From: Pyropia haitanensis
Lineage: Eukaryota > Rhodophyta > Bangiophyceae > Bangiales > Bangiaceae
Direction of reading: 5' to 3'
Assembly (NCBI GenBank): GCA_008729055.1
Contig: SDUX01000008.1
Span: forward strand, 4,489,756-4,553,755
Length of the DNA stretch: 64,000 bases
Position numbers and translations under genes: made by a program
Notes under the pieces: generated by a model
Seen by the model: only the letters and a program-made list of their open reading frames with translations
What the model was told of the DNA's origin: nothing
The model's database searches: none
Shown here: piece by piece, positions 43,780 to 55,986 of the stretch
How positions within the stretch are numbered: the first letter of the stretch is position 1
Layout: the number at the start of each line of letters is the position of its first letter

Positions 43780-46528
43780 TCAACGTCCGCCGCGGGTCCA
43801 CAGGCGGAACCCCCCCCCGCCGCCCCCCCCGCCCCCGCCCCCCTTCTCCACGGCCGGCGCCGGCGGCGCCACCCCCCCCTGCACCGCCGCCAGCTCTGGC
43901 CCGCCCTCCCACCCCCGCTCCCGCGCCAGCTCCACCGCCGCCGCCGCCGCGATGCGCGTGGCACTGCTGCGGCGGCCCGTCGCGGACAGCAGGAACCGCT
44001 CGTAGCGCGGGTTGATGGGCGCCGCCGCGGCGCGGCCGCCCCCGCCGAGCGCCGACGCCCGCCGCCACGCGCTGCTGCGACGCGACGCGGTCCCCGCCGC
44101 GGCCATGGTCGCGCGCCGCGCCGCGGTGGCGGCGGCGGCGCCGAGTGCGCCGCCCAGCACGCCCCGGCTGTCGTCGTCGGCACCCGCGTCGTCGTCCGTG
44201 TCGGTGGCGACGAGCGCGGCGTTGGCGAGCGGCACCGGCGCGCCGTCGGCGAGCGGCAGCACCCCCCCGGCGCGCAGCGTCTTGACCGCCGCCTGCCCCG
44301 CGACGGTGGCGAGCGTCGCGACCAGCCGTGCCGCCGCGGCAACGACAGGCGGCACGTCCGCGCTCGCGGCCGCCCCCTTTGGCTCGGCCGCCGCCGCGGC
44401 GGCGGCGGCGGCGACGGCCAGCGACACGGTCACCCGCGGCAGGTCCGCGGCGGTGACCGCCGCGGCGAGGCTGCCGCCGTCCATGCCGCCCGCCGCGGCG
44501 GCGGCGACCAGCCGCCCCGCCGCGCGGGCGGTGGCGGCCGCCGCCACCGGCCGCCGCACGGGGTCGATGGAGCCGAGCGTGGCGGCGAGGCCGGTCAGGA
44601 CGCCCGCCGCCACGAGCGCCGTCGCGGCGCCGCGGCTGGCGCGCGCCACCGCGTGCACCGCCGCGACCGCCGCGGCGGCCGCGTCGCGAGATGCAAGGTG
44701 GGGGGGTGGCCGCCGCGCCCGGGGCGCGTCGCCGCCAGCCGCGGCGCCGCAGCCGTGGCCGCCCGCCGCCGCCGCCGTCGCCGACGGCGGCGGCGCGCCC
44801 GCGGCGGCCGCGACGGCCGCCACCGTCGCGGGCGCCGCCCACAGGGCGGAGCCCCCCCCCCCTGCCGCGGCGGCGGGGACGCCCGCCGCCGCGGCGGCCG
44901 TCCACGAGGTGGCCAGGTCCGCCACCACCACCGCCGCCGTCGCGACCGCCGCCGCGTCGCCGCCGACAGCCGCCGCGGCGACGGCGCGCGCGAGCGCCGT
45001 TGCCGCCGTGGCGACCACGTCGGGCCGGTGGAGGGCGGCGGCGAGCGCCGCCGCCGACGTCGCCGCGGCCCCCCCGCCGTCGCCGCCGCCGCACCCCCCG
45101 CTCCGCGGGAGGACGACCGCGAGGCGGGCGAGCGCGGCGAGCGCCGCCACCGCCGCCGCCCCCACCGCCGCGTCGGTCGGGTGGGCCGCGGCGGCGGCAA
45201 CAACCGCCGCCGCCGCGGGCGCGGCGGTGAGGGCGCCGACCAGGTCGGCCGCCGCCGCCGACGCCGACGACACGTGGAGCCGGGGCGCGCCAGGCGGGAG
45301 CACGACGAGCGCCATGGCACCCCCGACCGCGTCGGCCACCCCCCACTCGTCCTCCTCCCCGCGGCGGCCCGCCGCGGCGGCCGCCGTGTGACGCCGCCGC
45401 GCCGCTGGTGGGGACTCCGCGTCGGCCACCGCCGCGGTCGCGGCGGCCGCGACCGCCGCGACCAGCCGGCAGACCGACCCTGCAACGGCGGGGCTGTACC
45501 GGCCGGTGCGGGCGGCGGCGGCGGTCGCGGCGCGCACGCCGCCGGCGGCGGCCACCGCCACCGCCGCGGCGACGCCACCGCCCGGGGCGGGGGTCAACCC
45601 GCCGCTGCCGCCGCTGCCAGCCACGAGCGTCGCGCCGTCAGCGCCTGCGGTGGTCTGCCCGCCCGCGGCGGCCGCCGCGGCGGCGGCCACCCCCCCCGGG
45701 CGGGCGGGCACCGACGCGACGCCGGTCGGGGGCAGGCGGCCGCCACTGCCACGCTCCCGCCCCCCCCTCCCCCCCCTCCCCCGCCGGCGGCCGCCTCGAG
45801 CGCCGCCGCCAGCGCGCCAATCGCCGCCGCCGCCACCGCCGGGTTGTCTGGGGAGCGCACCAACCGGCGGACGACGGTGGGCACGTCCACCGGCGGCGCC
45901 GCGGCGCCCCGCCGTGCCGCCGGCGGCGACGGGAGGGACAACTTGGGGGGGGGCTGCCGGGACGAGCCGGCCGCCGGGGTCGATGGCAGCGACGGCTTCG
46001 CCGCCGCGTCCTCCGCTGTCACCGCCGCCGCCGCCGCCGGTGCCGCCGCGTCGGCCGCGTGCGCCGCGTCGACGCCGCGAGACGCTGATGAAGCCGACGA
46101 CGACAACGACGCGGCCGACGACGACGGCGGCGAGACGAGCAGCCGCGAGTGGGAGACTGGCAGCGCCGGCGGGGGCCCCCACTCGCCCACATCGGCCGGC
46201 GCGTGGCAGCGCGGCCGCCGCCGCGGCCGCGGCGGCGGCGGCACGGGCGACGGCGCCGCCGACGAGCCGTCCCGGTCGCGGGACCAGACCGTCGACGCCT
46301 CTTCGTCTTCGTCGGCGGCCGCGACGGAGGTGACGGCGGTGCCACCGCCGCTGCCGTCGGCCGCGTCGGCGGCCGTCGGCGACGCGGGCGGGGCGAGCGC
46401 CGCGGCGAGCGCGTCGGCCGAAGCGGTCGTCGGCAACGGCGGCGGCGGTGACCTCCGCGGCCGGCGCGGCGGGGGGGAGGCCGGGGGGGGAATGGCAGCA
46501 TCGTCGTCGGCGGCGGCGGGCTACTCAT
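43780..46528 (-). CDS. Ala-rich ARM/HEAT-like repeat protein; frameshifted in N-terminal third
   Basis: A start at ATG 46526-46528 (MSSPPPPTTMLPFPP) fits; frames change at C/G runs near 46480 and 45770. The N-terminal part has acidic ADEDEEASTVWSRDRDG and Ser-rich stretches, then VDVPTVVRRLVRSPDNPAVA starts a long array of helical Ala-rich units (AAVAALAALARLAVVLPRSG; DAAAAAVAAVHAVARASRG; ALVAAGVLTGLAATLGSIDP; VAAAARLVATLATVAGQAAV then KTLRAGGVLPLAD), spaced about 40 residues like armadillo/HEAT repeats. Near the C-terminus NPRYERFLLSATGRRS looks like a distinct motif. I cannot assign a specific family; a scaffold or adaptor is likely from the fold. About 915 residues. Divergence by Ala substitution makes this hard to search. 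Confidence 0.55.
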
Positions 46529-49339
46529 CTCCCCCGTGCTAGCAGAGGGGGGGGGAGGGGGACCGGCGCAGGGCCGGGTGGCCGCCGCGGGGACGGCCGG
46601 TAGGCCGTCGGGCGGGACGGTCATTGGGGGGGCAGGCCCGGAGCTGGGGAGGCGCACAGAGGGCGGGGGAGGTGGGAGGTGAGAGAGGCAAGTGCGAGCG
46701 AGGAATGAGGGTCGGGGGGGGGAAAGGGGCGACGACGGCGGAAGAGACTAGCCCGCCGCGGCGCGGCGCGGCGCGGCGCGGCGCGGCGCGCAAGCCACCA
46801 CGGCGTGGTAGCGCGTCAGTCGCGAGGCGACGCGCGGGCGGGCGGGCGGGGAAGCGGGGGAGGTGGGGGGGGCGGGCTGCGCAGCGAAGGGGGACCCACG
46901 GCCAAGGGGCACACCCTGAAATACCAGGCCCGTGCGCCGTCTCTCTGGTCGGGCGGTGGGACAACGGGATGGGGGCCGGGGTGTCGGGGGGGGGGGGGGG
47001 CGGGGAAGGAGAAGGGGAGCGGCGCGGCGCGCCGGCGGCGGCTGTGCGCCCTCGAGATGGCGGCACGGAACACGGCGGCGGGTGCAGGGTGCAGCTGGAT
47101 CCACTCGCCGTGAACGTGCGCCCGCGCGGGGGGCGCCGCGGCCGGCGGCAGCGGTCTGCCGCCGCACGCACCGCCTTCCCGCGGCGCTGGACGACATGGA
47201 CCTTGCTGTGCAACACCGTCCTCGTGGCACACGCCCCCTGACGGGGGTGGGACGGGGGGGGGGGGGGGGGGGGGGGGGGCGCCACCAATGATGGCGCCCA
47301 CCGCCGTGGCGGCGGCCGCACGCCGCCAGGTGCGCCTGTATAGTACATAGCATACATACCCCGTCCTCCCGGTGGGTGGGGGGGTGTTGGAGGGGCTCGT
47401 GGGGAGGGGGGGGCGGCGCGCCGCTGCCCTGGCGTTCCCGCCACCCCTACTCGTGGTCGGCCAGTCGTGCTGGATGAGGGAGCAGGAGAGCGCTGCAGAG
47501 GGCGGATGGAGGGCCTCCACAGCCCCTCCTGCGGGGGGGGCCTGGGGAACGGCTGGCGCGGCTCTTGGGTCTCCCCCTCCAGCCCCGCTCGAAAAGCTGC
47601 GGCACGGGCGGTGGCGCGGCGTGCTCGGCCGCACCAAACCACCACCGCGCCGCCAGCTGGCCTTGCAGCGGAGCGGCACGGGGACTCGGCGGGAGCCCCG
47701 CTGGCGGTCGACCTCCCGCAAGCGGCGTGTGGAGGGGGGGGTTGGGCAGACCTTTTTCAAAAACAACACAGTTTGGTCGGCACGACCCACAGCAAGGGGG
47801 GCGGCCGCGGCTGGCAGCGGCGAGGACGCGCTCTGGAGGGCGCGCGTGTGGCCCTGCTTGCAGTTTTTGTTTTTCTTTTGTCGGGCCCCGCCAGTCGGCC
47901 TACCGCGGAGGGGGGGCCCCTCGGGGGGCACGGGTGGGCGCGTGTGCCCCACCAACCAGCGTCCTCGCGCGGTGCAAGGCCGAAACGCGACGCAGCAGGT
48001 TCGTGGTTGCTGCGGAGCACGGCGGGCGGGAGGGACCTCCACCGGGCGCACCCGAGTTGGGGGGGGCGGGGGTGGGGGGCGGACTCGACCGACGCGTCCA
48101 GCGCGCAGGCGGCACCACCCCGGCGGCGGTGCAAGCAGCGAAACCCCCCACGTGGGGGGGACCCCGGCGGTGCGCTCATGGGCCTGACAGCGCACAGGAC
48201 GGGGTCTGTGGCGGGGAGTCGTTGCTGGTGGGGCGTGAAAGAGCCGAGGCGGGCCGTGCCAACGAGGCATGCGCTGTACAATCCCATGACCGGCCCGGCC
48301 TGCGGGGCGCCCGAGTTGCGCGACAACGCCGTTTGGGGGGGGGGGCGTGACCGCCGCGCGCTCCCCGGACACGGCGGACCACCGCGGTTGCGGTGTCTGG
48401 CCTGGTGGGTGGTGATCCACCAGACACCTGGCGGCGGTGGGAGGGGAGAGGGGAGAAGGAGGGGCGGGACGCAAGCGGGGAGGCTGCGGCGGAGGAGCGC
48501 GCGCATACCCGGCGGCCGCCACACCCGCCGGCGGCCAGCACGGCGCGGCCCCCCCGCCGCACACGCTTGGCGCGGTCGGCAGCCCTAACGGCGACCGCGC
48601 GTCTCCCTGAGCGGCGCCACAGGCCCGTGCTGCGGTGGAGGGAGAGGTGGGCTGGGGGCGGGGAAGGGAAGGAGGCACCCGGCGGTCACGGTACAACCGG
48701 CCGCTGGCCACCCGCGCGGCCGCTCACGAGACCCCCCTCGCATCCGCGCCCGGCGGCGCCGTCGCCGCGGGCGCCGTCGCCACCTCCGCGCGTCGCGCCG
48801 GCCTGCCCGCGCCGCGGCGCGCCCGCGAGGGGGGCACCCCGCCTCAGGCGGCGGCGCGCCGCCGCCGCTACCCGTCGGCGGCCGCGGATGCGGTGGCGGG
48901 CGGTCCACGCCGCGTGCGGAGATCCGGCCGCGCGTCCTTGTCACGACGCGCGGGTGCGTTGGGGAATGGGGCGGAGCGCACTCCCTGCCGCTCTCATTGG
49001 AGAGCGCCCCCCCCCCCTGCGCGCCACACCACGCCGGCGACCGCGTCCGGGTCGTCGGCGCGGGAGGAGCGAGGGGTGCCGCTGTCGATGGTGGCAGAGC
49101 CGCCGGCTGCGGCGCTGGCGGGCCTGCCGCGGGTGACGACGGTGAGAGACGAGCAAGAAAACGAGGGGGACCCCAGAAGTGGACGCACGTGCGGCGGCCG
49201 TCGCACAGGGCCGGGCACCAGAAGGAAACGCATTGATACAAACAAAAAGGAGAAAGGCACGGCCGCAGCACGCGCAGTGAAAACGGAAACAAAAAAAGAG
49301 ACGGGTGGCCGCCCGCCTGCCCGATTCGGGCCGCCACCC
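46529..49339. other. 2.8-kb stretch without a recognised gene
   Basis: Between the start of the ARM-like gene and the 3' end of HDAC. G-rich next to the ARM-like start, a GCGCG tract (46755-46790), a G run of about 26 (47252-47279) followed by an AT-rich snippet (47335-47360). The rest has several long open frames in all registers, which is expected at this GC level, and no conserved motif in any of them. Confidence 0.45.
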
Positions 49340-52300
49340 CTACCGCGTCGCGGCCGACGGCAGGCCGCCGCGCCCACCCGCCGCGGGCTTGCGCACGTCC
49401 ACCGGCTCCCCTCCCCACCCGTCAGCGGCATCCTTGCGGTCGCCGCCCCCCCCGCCGGCCGAACCGCCGCCACGCCGGCCGCCGCCACCACCACCACCGC
49501 CACCACCACCACCACCACCCTCGCCGCTGCTTTCGACGTCTGCGCTCGGCGGGCGGCCGCCACGGCCGTCACCGCCAGCCGAGCGCTTGTCCCCCTTCTT
49601 GCCCGCGTCCTTGCCGCCGCCGCCCCCACCGGCGCCCGCTCCCGGCCCGGGCCCTCCCCCACTGACCGGCGGCGGCGCGCCACCGCCGCCTCCCCGCTCC
49701 ACCATCGGCGGGCGGGCGGCCTTGGCTGGCCGTATCCCCGGGCTGCTCGCGCGACGAGGGTGCGGGACGCCCCCATTGGGGGTGCCGTCGTCCGCCGCGC
49801 CGGCCCGCCGCGGCGTCGGCGACGGTTTTCTTTGCTTGCCACCCGCGCCATACGGCCCGACCGACGAGCGCGGGGGGGGCGGCGGCAGCGAGTGTGGGGA
49901 GGGCGCGTCTCCCCTGCCGCGCCCGTTGGCCGCCGCCGCGCCTGACGGCCGCCCGTCGCGACCGCCCGCCACCGGCCCAGCCAGTGCACCGCTGCCAGCA
50001 TCATTGACGCCGGCGGTACCACCGCTACCGCCGCCAACGCCGCCGCCGCCGCCGCCGCCGCTGCTGGCATCCGAGTCATCTCGATCACCGGCGGCGCCTC
50101 CCCCAGCAGGTGCCTTGACCTTGACCCCGCCCCCGTCCTTGTCGGGCCGTCCAGGACCGCGAACACGGAGAATCACACCGCCGCCGCCGACAACGCCACC
50201 CCTGCCGCCGCCGCCACCGCCACCACCATCACCAGCCATCGAGCGGAACGCAAAGCCAGAGGGACCGCCCGCCCCTTTCTGCGCGGGAAACGGACCCGGC
50301 GGCGGCGGCGGGTGCGCCTTGCCAGACGCCGCCGACGTCAGCGACGGCGGTGCACCAGTGGTGCCCGCACCCTTCACCCCACCCTCGCTGACCCGCCCCG
50401 GTGGCCGACCTCCCACCGCATCGTCCCCGCCATCCCCAGCGCCGCCGACGGGGTCTGCTTCTCGTGCCGACGCCGTCGCCGCCTTCACAGACGGCGACGG
50501 CGGGCGTTTGATGCTGTCGCGCCGCTCCCCTTGGCCGCCGCCGCCACCGCCGCCACCACCGCTTTTATAGCGACTCGGGCCGCCCGTCTTCGTGCCCGCC
50601 TTGGCCGGCCGCTCCGACTCCACCGCCATCGCGTCGGGTGAACGAGGAGGGTGGGGCGAAGGTGACAGCCGCCGCGGGGGCGGACCCACCCCAGCCGAAA
50701 GCCCCACAGGACCCGCAGCGGCGCTGTCGGCGTCCTCCATCGTCACGTCCGTGTCGCCGCCGCTGCCGCCCGCGGTCCGACGGTCGCCTGACGCGCCCCA
50801 ACCGCCCAACATTTCGGGGGACGCAGCAAAGGCACCTTCGTCACCTCCACCGCCATGGTGAGCACCCTTGTCGGCCACTCCCAGCGGAGGCGACACCTTG
50901 CCCGCTACCCCCAGCGACGGTGACGAGCGGCGGCCGGGCAGTACTGGCTGGGGAGACAGAATCCCCTTACCGCCACCGCCGACAGTTTCACCACCGCCAC
51001 CCACACTACCACCGCTGCCGCGCACGCGGCCCGCGGCGCCAACCTCGGCCGGAGGTGGCGCGCCAAACGGCTTGGCGGCCGACCCCACCGCGGCGGGAGC
51101 GGCGCCTACCCGCTGCCCCGGCTGGGACCGTGCAGCCGACACACCCGGCGCCAGGGGTGTGCGCGCTGGTGCCCCGCCGCTCCCCACCCCCACCCCCACC
51201 CCCACCCCCACCCCCACCCCCATCGCCCCAGTCGACGGCGCCCGCCATGCCGTGGATGGCGGAGAAGGGGCGAGTGGACGGGCGACCAGCGACGGCGGCG
51301 GGCTCGCCACCGCGGGCCGAAAGCTCGTAAAGTTGGACGGCGCCAACCGGGACCGTGCGCCCGGCAGGGCGGCCGTGTACGGCGAGCTCCCCAGGGCACC
51401 CGTCAAGTAATCCCCGTCGAGGTACTCCCGCGGCGCATTGCGGCGTCCGCCCGCGGCAAACCGCTTGAGCGGCCGCTCGTCGTCCGGAATGTCCTCCTCT
51501 CCGCTGCCCCCGCCGTCGGCGCCAAAAAGACTCGCCGGCGAGCCCCGAGGCACATCCCGCATTGGGACAGACGGGGCGGCGGGGAGGGTGCGTAGGATAT
51601 CCATGATGGACCCCGTAGTCGCGTGGAGCCCCTCAGGCGTATTGTGGTTGTACGCGTTGGACGGCTGGATGTGGAGCCGAAAGTCCGGGCCATAGAACTC
51701 AAAGTTCTCCGTGATGGGCATGTCGTCAGGGAGCTCCATGCCGAGGACCCGGGAAGTCTCGTACGACCAGCACCGCGCCACATTGCGGATGGTATAGCCT
51801 CCGCCGCCCAGCAGCAGCAGCGGGACGTCGCGGGCAGCAAAAAAGTCCACACACGCCGCGTGGCCGCGGAGAGACAAGTTGAAGCAGCCCAACCGGTCGC
51901 CCGCAAGCGAGTCGGCGCCGCACTGGAGGACGACCGCCCCAGGGCGGTACCACTCCATAATCCGCGACATGACCGGCTCAAAAATCGTCGCGTACGAGTC
52001 GTCATCAATGCCGTCCTTGAGAGGGAAGTTGATCGAGTAGGCGCGGCCACGGCCAACGCCCACGTCGCCGACCGCACCAGTGCCAGGGAAGTAGTCCCCA
52101 AACTTGTGGAAGGAGGCCGTCATCACCCGGTCCGTCGAATAAAACGCCTCCTCCACTCCGTCCCCGTGGTGGATGTCAATGTCAACGTACAGGACGCGGG
52201 CGTGGGTCTTGAGGAGCTCCAGGATGGCCAACACGCAGTCGTTGATGTAACAAAAGCCCGACGCCTCGGCTTTCTTGGCGTGGTGCAGGCCCCCTGCCCA

Positions 52301-53226
52301 GTTGATGGCCACCTCGGCGGCGCCCGAGTTCAGCCGCGCTGCCGCCGCGAGGGAGCCACCCGCCGCAATCTGGCAGAAGTCCCACAGACCATCAAACACG
52401 GGGCAGTCGTCAAGAACATTAACTGTAGAGACAAAATCATCGGGAATCGGCCGCAAAAGGAAGAGAGAACAGACCAGACGGCAGGTTACGTGTCACGCAG
52501 AGAAAAAAGCGTCAGAGATCACCGTGTAGCAGACCACGCTGGGCCGAGCACCCGCTCCTTGACACAGCCCAAAAACTGCATCTCAGCAGTCAGAGGCCCT
52601 CTGCAATAGGCCACCAGAACAGACAACCAGAAAAAGGAAAAATACGCCAGAAAAATGCAGCTCCCAAGCCCACGCCTCCGGAAAGACGCCAACCAATGGA
52701 GGACACCACACGTACATCGTCGAAGGAAAGGTTGACCTTCTTGGGCAACCTCCGGAGTTACCGTCTTGAGGAAATTGATGTACTCATCTGCGTGGAACCT
52801 GGTCATGTCCCGCTCCGACGCTCGAGGCGGCGTCTGCAAAGAAGCACAGGAAAAACACAGACGCGACACATAACACACACACACACACACACGGCAGAAC
52901 GGTGGAAGGAGAGCGATGGGGTAGACATACCGTAACGGCAGCAGTCGCGGCCAAGTCCGTCCACACAGGCGCGTCAGATGGCTGTCGCAAGAAACCCCCC
53001 CGGGAACGACAAACTCACCGCGACATCGCCTTCCCCGCAGGCCAGACATCCAACAAGAACTGTAACGTACCAAGATATCCATGCGGTCCAGCATCCCGTA
53101 CGACAGCAGCAAGTTGTGCGTCATCCGCACGCGGTACGGCTTCATCGGGTGGCCCTGCGCATAGTAGAAGTTGCCCACATCCGTATCATAGTAGTAGGAC
53201 ACCCGGTGGGCGGATAGGCTCGTCAT
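49340..53226 (-). CDS. HDAC1: Class I histone deacetylase with a very long low-complexity tail (3 exons)
   Basis: Exons (minus) 53226-53071, 52833-52716 and 52422-49340 join to 1118 residues; both introns GTACGT...AG, and the junction restores [14 protein letters not shown] as in HDAC1. The opening [20 protein letters not shown] and [19 protein letters not shown] are class I. Catalytic residues fall almost at HDAC1 numbering: His138/His139 (GGLHHAKK), zinc ligands Asp174, His176 (DIDIHHGDG) and Asp262 ([10 protein letters not shown]), Tyr301 (GGGGYTIRN). It removes acetyl groups from histone tails in repressor complexes. The domain ends near residue 380; the remaining ~700 residues are Gly/Pro/Ser/Lys-rich without recognisable domain, yet stay in one frame through many short homopolymers. 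Animal and yeast class I enzymes have tails of about 50-110 residues. The leader lacks the usual C-run. Confidence 0.95.
51183..51222. repeat. (CACCCC)n repeat in the HDAC tail
   Basis: Encodes alternating Gly-Val (GVGVGVGVG) on the minus strand, the same motif as at 15098-15142. Confidence 0.85.
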
Positions 53227-54314
53227 CCTGCCCGGTTGGCACGTGTGCCAGACCACCAGGCGGCCCGCCAAGTATGGAAAACGGCGGGATAAGGCGGGAG
53301 TGGGCGAAGTCAAGTGATGGACAGGCCGGGGGAGAAGGCCAGGGCCGCTGGCGGGCCGAAAGGGTCGGACAGACAGGCGCCAAGAAAGGGGGTGTGCAGG
53401 TGGCTCAGCGAGACCAACACGTCCAACCGCTGGCGGCAGTCTGCACACACAGGCGCAGCAGGACGCGACGCGTGAGTTGGGCACACGGTGGCGACTGGGA
53501 AGACTGGACCCCGACGCACAAAGGAGGTGGCGCGGACAGAGGCGGGCAACGAGCGCTCCCGCAGGGCCCTTGTCGGATGCCAGGTGCGTGGTGGCTGCGC
53601 GGCCAAGTCGGCCAAGTGAGACCACAGGCAATGTTCCCCAAACTACACGCGGGGTGGCGGGCATGCGTGTGGGCGGCCCTCATTGGTTCATCTCCTCTTG
53701 TGGCCCCTGTCCAGTCTCAGTGTAAGACGTACTGTAATGCAGACGTTACAGATTGTGCGTTTCGAATTGTATTTGTGATGAGTCTAATTTTGTTCGAGTG
53801 ACGCATCGTTAAATATGATCATGCGTGTTGAATTTACATTCGATTGTCATTTACGTGGTCCAGTACAAAAGACTTTAGTTGAGGATGCAACTTGTTCATC
53901 GGAAAGGGTAGTCGTCGGCTCGTCAAGGCAGGAGGGCTCTGACCTTCCACAGATCAGTCAGTGGCCACAGTACAGAACGACCTCCGCAGCGCGACCGCCC
54001 CTGTGACGGGACGCTCGTCGCCACGACAACGGCAGCCTCCCCGCACTGTTCTCGTAGGTTTGCTCCACGTAGCGGGTGGCAGCCGCCGCCACCGCCGTGC
54101 GCCACGTCGGCGACGCCCGCGGGTCATGGCAACGGCCAAGCACCACGGGCCCTGTGTATTCTGCGGCAACGGCGGTGTGTGTTTTCTGTTGTTGTCCGTG
54201 AGCAGTCTTGGACTAGGCGACCTACAGTCACAAGGATTGGATAACTGTAAGAGTCTAGAGCAATCAATATCCCATCCAAGCGCTGCTATTCCTTCTGCCC
54301 GTGTCCCCTCCTCC
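53227..54314. other. HDAC upstream region with an AT-rich island
   Basis: Mixed composition to 53700, then a sharply AT-richer block at about 53715-53900, then ordinary DNA to the 3' end of the next minus-strand gene. No gene recognised; the AT-rich block is discussed as a finding. Confidence 0.5.
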
Positions 54315-55382
54315 TCAGGAATCGTCCACGACAGCATGGGAGTCGCGACGCTCTACCCGCGCGCGGAACGCAAAGTAGGGCCCGATGAGGGCAGTCAGCA
54401 ACACCAGCCCCGAATGGAAGGCGCCCGCCTGCGCTGGCCCCCCCCCCTCAATCGCCCCCACCTGCACAATCGTGAAGTTGAGGTACAGCAACACATAGTT
54501 GGCCACCGTCAGCGCGAGGAAGGGCTTGACCAGGTGCCGCCCCACGCACGCGGCCATCCCCACCAGCCCCGTGACGATCGACACGAGGCCCGTCACGAGC
54601 GTCATGACCGGGAAGACGCCCACGTGCGGGGGGGCGCCAAAAAAGGGCGGACCCAGCCGCCCCGCGCCGCCATTGCCGTCAGTATTGGCAAGCAGCAGCA
54701 GCCCCGCGACAGCCGTGGATAGCCCCGCCAGGACCATGTTGCCATTCCAAAACAGGCCCCGCGCGACCGACTTGGACGCGTGGCGGGAGCTCGCCCGCCC
54801 CGCCGGCGACTGGTGCGCGAGCAGCCGCATGCCAAACGCAAACTGGCCGCCCTGCAGCGCCAGGCACAGCGCCACAGACGTGAGGATACCCATGACGATA
54901 AACGCTTGAGACTCGCCAATAGTGTCAAACGGGAAGATGGGGGCCTCGAGGAAATGCGCGCGGTACGACGGAATAAGGAACACATAGATGAGGAAGACAA
55001 ACCAACTCTGGATGGTCTGCGTGACGAGGAACGCGGCGGTCACCATCCGGTTGTGGGCGTTGAAAAAGGCCGCGCCGACGCCGACAAACAGGCCCGACAG
55101 CCCAAACACGCACTCCATCAAGGCGGCCAGAAAGGGGAGGATGGGCGGTAGCACCGACTCGGGCCGGTTAGCCGGCAGCAGGTCCTGCGCCGGGACGGTC
55201 AGGATGAACCGGACGGTGCCCTCGGTAAGGACGAGCGCCGACCACAACGCCAGCAGTGCCGCGGCTTCTTGCCGCTTGTAGTGGTGGGAGGTAAGGGAGC
55301 CCCGGTGGCGCCGCTTGCTGTGGTGCACCCGAGCCGCCGGCCGCGGCGTGTCGCTGCCCGACGAGCCTTCCGCAACGTCCAT
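54315..55382 (-). CDS. Unrecognised multi-pass membrane protein, copy 1 of a paralogous pair
   Basis: Intact, 355 residues, single exon. A basic N-terminal cytosolic part (KRRHRGSL...HHYKRQEAA) is followed by about eight hydrophobic segments, including LLALWSALVLTEGTVRFIL, FLAALMECVFGLSGLFVGVG, IQSWFVFLIYVFLIPSYRA, FIVMGILTSVALCLALQGGQ and VANYVLLYLNFTIVQVGAIE. A conserved loop reads NAHNRMVTAAFLVTQ. It is about 70% identical by eye to the plus-strand gene at 60223. I do not recognise the family; a DUF716/TMEM45-like assignment was considered but key motifs were not found. The leader is pyrimidine-rich on the sense strand. Confidence 0.8.
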   Translation of the reverse strand: MDVAEGSSGSDTPRPAARVHHSKRRHRGSLTSHHYKRQEAAALLALWSALVLTEGTVRFILTVPAQDLLPANRPESVLPPILPFLAALMECVFGLSGLFVGVGAAFFNAHNRMVTAAFLVTQTIQSWFVFLIYVFLIPSYRAHFLEAPIFPFDTIGESQAFIVMGILTSVALCLALQGGQFAFGMRLLAHQSPAGRASSRHASKSVARGLFWNGNMVLAGLSTAVAGLLLLANTDGNGGAGRLGPPFFGAPPHVGVFPVMTLVTGLVSIVTGLVGMAACVGRHLVKPFLALTVANYVLLYLNFTIVQVGAIEGGGPAQAGAFHSGLVLLTALIGPYFAFRARVERRDSHAVVDDS

Positions 55383-55914
55383 GGTGGCGGAAATGGAGGA
55401 AAAAGAGGCAAATGGGGGGGCGTCACGGGACGGGGCGGTGGTACAGCCACCGGGTCGGGGACGGAACGAGTGCGCAGAACGGCAGTGTGCGTAGCCGGGC
55501 TGGTGGGAGGGGGAATAGGGAGCGCCAAAGGACGCCAGTGGGGGGGAGGGTGCAACGACCGAACGGGGCGCCCCGTCCGCACAGTGGGGATACGTCTGTG
55601 AGGATGCGCGGCGGAGACGCGGCAGCGAGCGGGAGTCGGAAACGAAACGGCGACCGGCGGGGGCGGCGCACGCACCCGGTGGCGTGGCGGCGCGCCCCCC
55701 GTCCCCTTCACGGCGGTGGCGGCCGGCGGCGCCGCCCGCAGACAGCACACGCGCACGCAACCCCCCACCGCGGCCGCCGCCGCCGCTGGTGTCCGCGGCA
55801 CCGTGTGCGGCGCGCGCGGCGCGGGCGGCCCGCCACAGGGACGCGTCGGCGCGCCCCTTTCCCGCCCCACCCCCCCGCTGCGCGGCCACACTGGGGGGGG
55901 GGGCGGGAGCAGCC

Positions 55915-55986
55915 GATCGCCCGCCCGCCCGCCCGCCCGGTCGCCCGGTCGCCCGATCGCCCGGTCGCCCGGTCGCCCGGTCGCCT
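55915..55986. repeat. 8-nt (CGCCCGGT)n and 4-nt (GCCC)n repeat
   Basis: GCCC repeats pass into six copies of CGCCCGGT with CGCCCGAT variants. Confidence 0.85.

Noticed and set aside
46529..49339. Several 200-600-residue open frames
   Set aside because: Overlapping in all registers, compositionally uniform, no conserved motif.
54315..55382. Assignment of the membrane paralogues to the DUF716/TMEM45 family
   Set aside because: Helix number is similar but the expected conserved residues could not be matched by eye.
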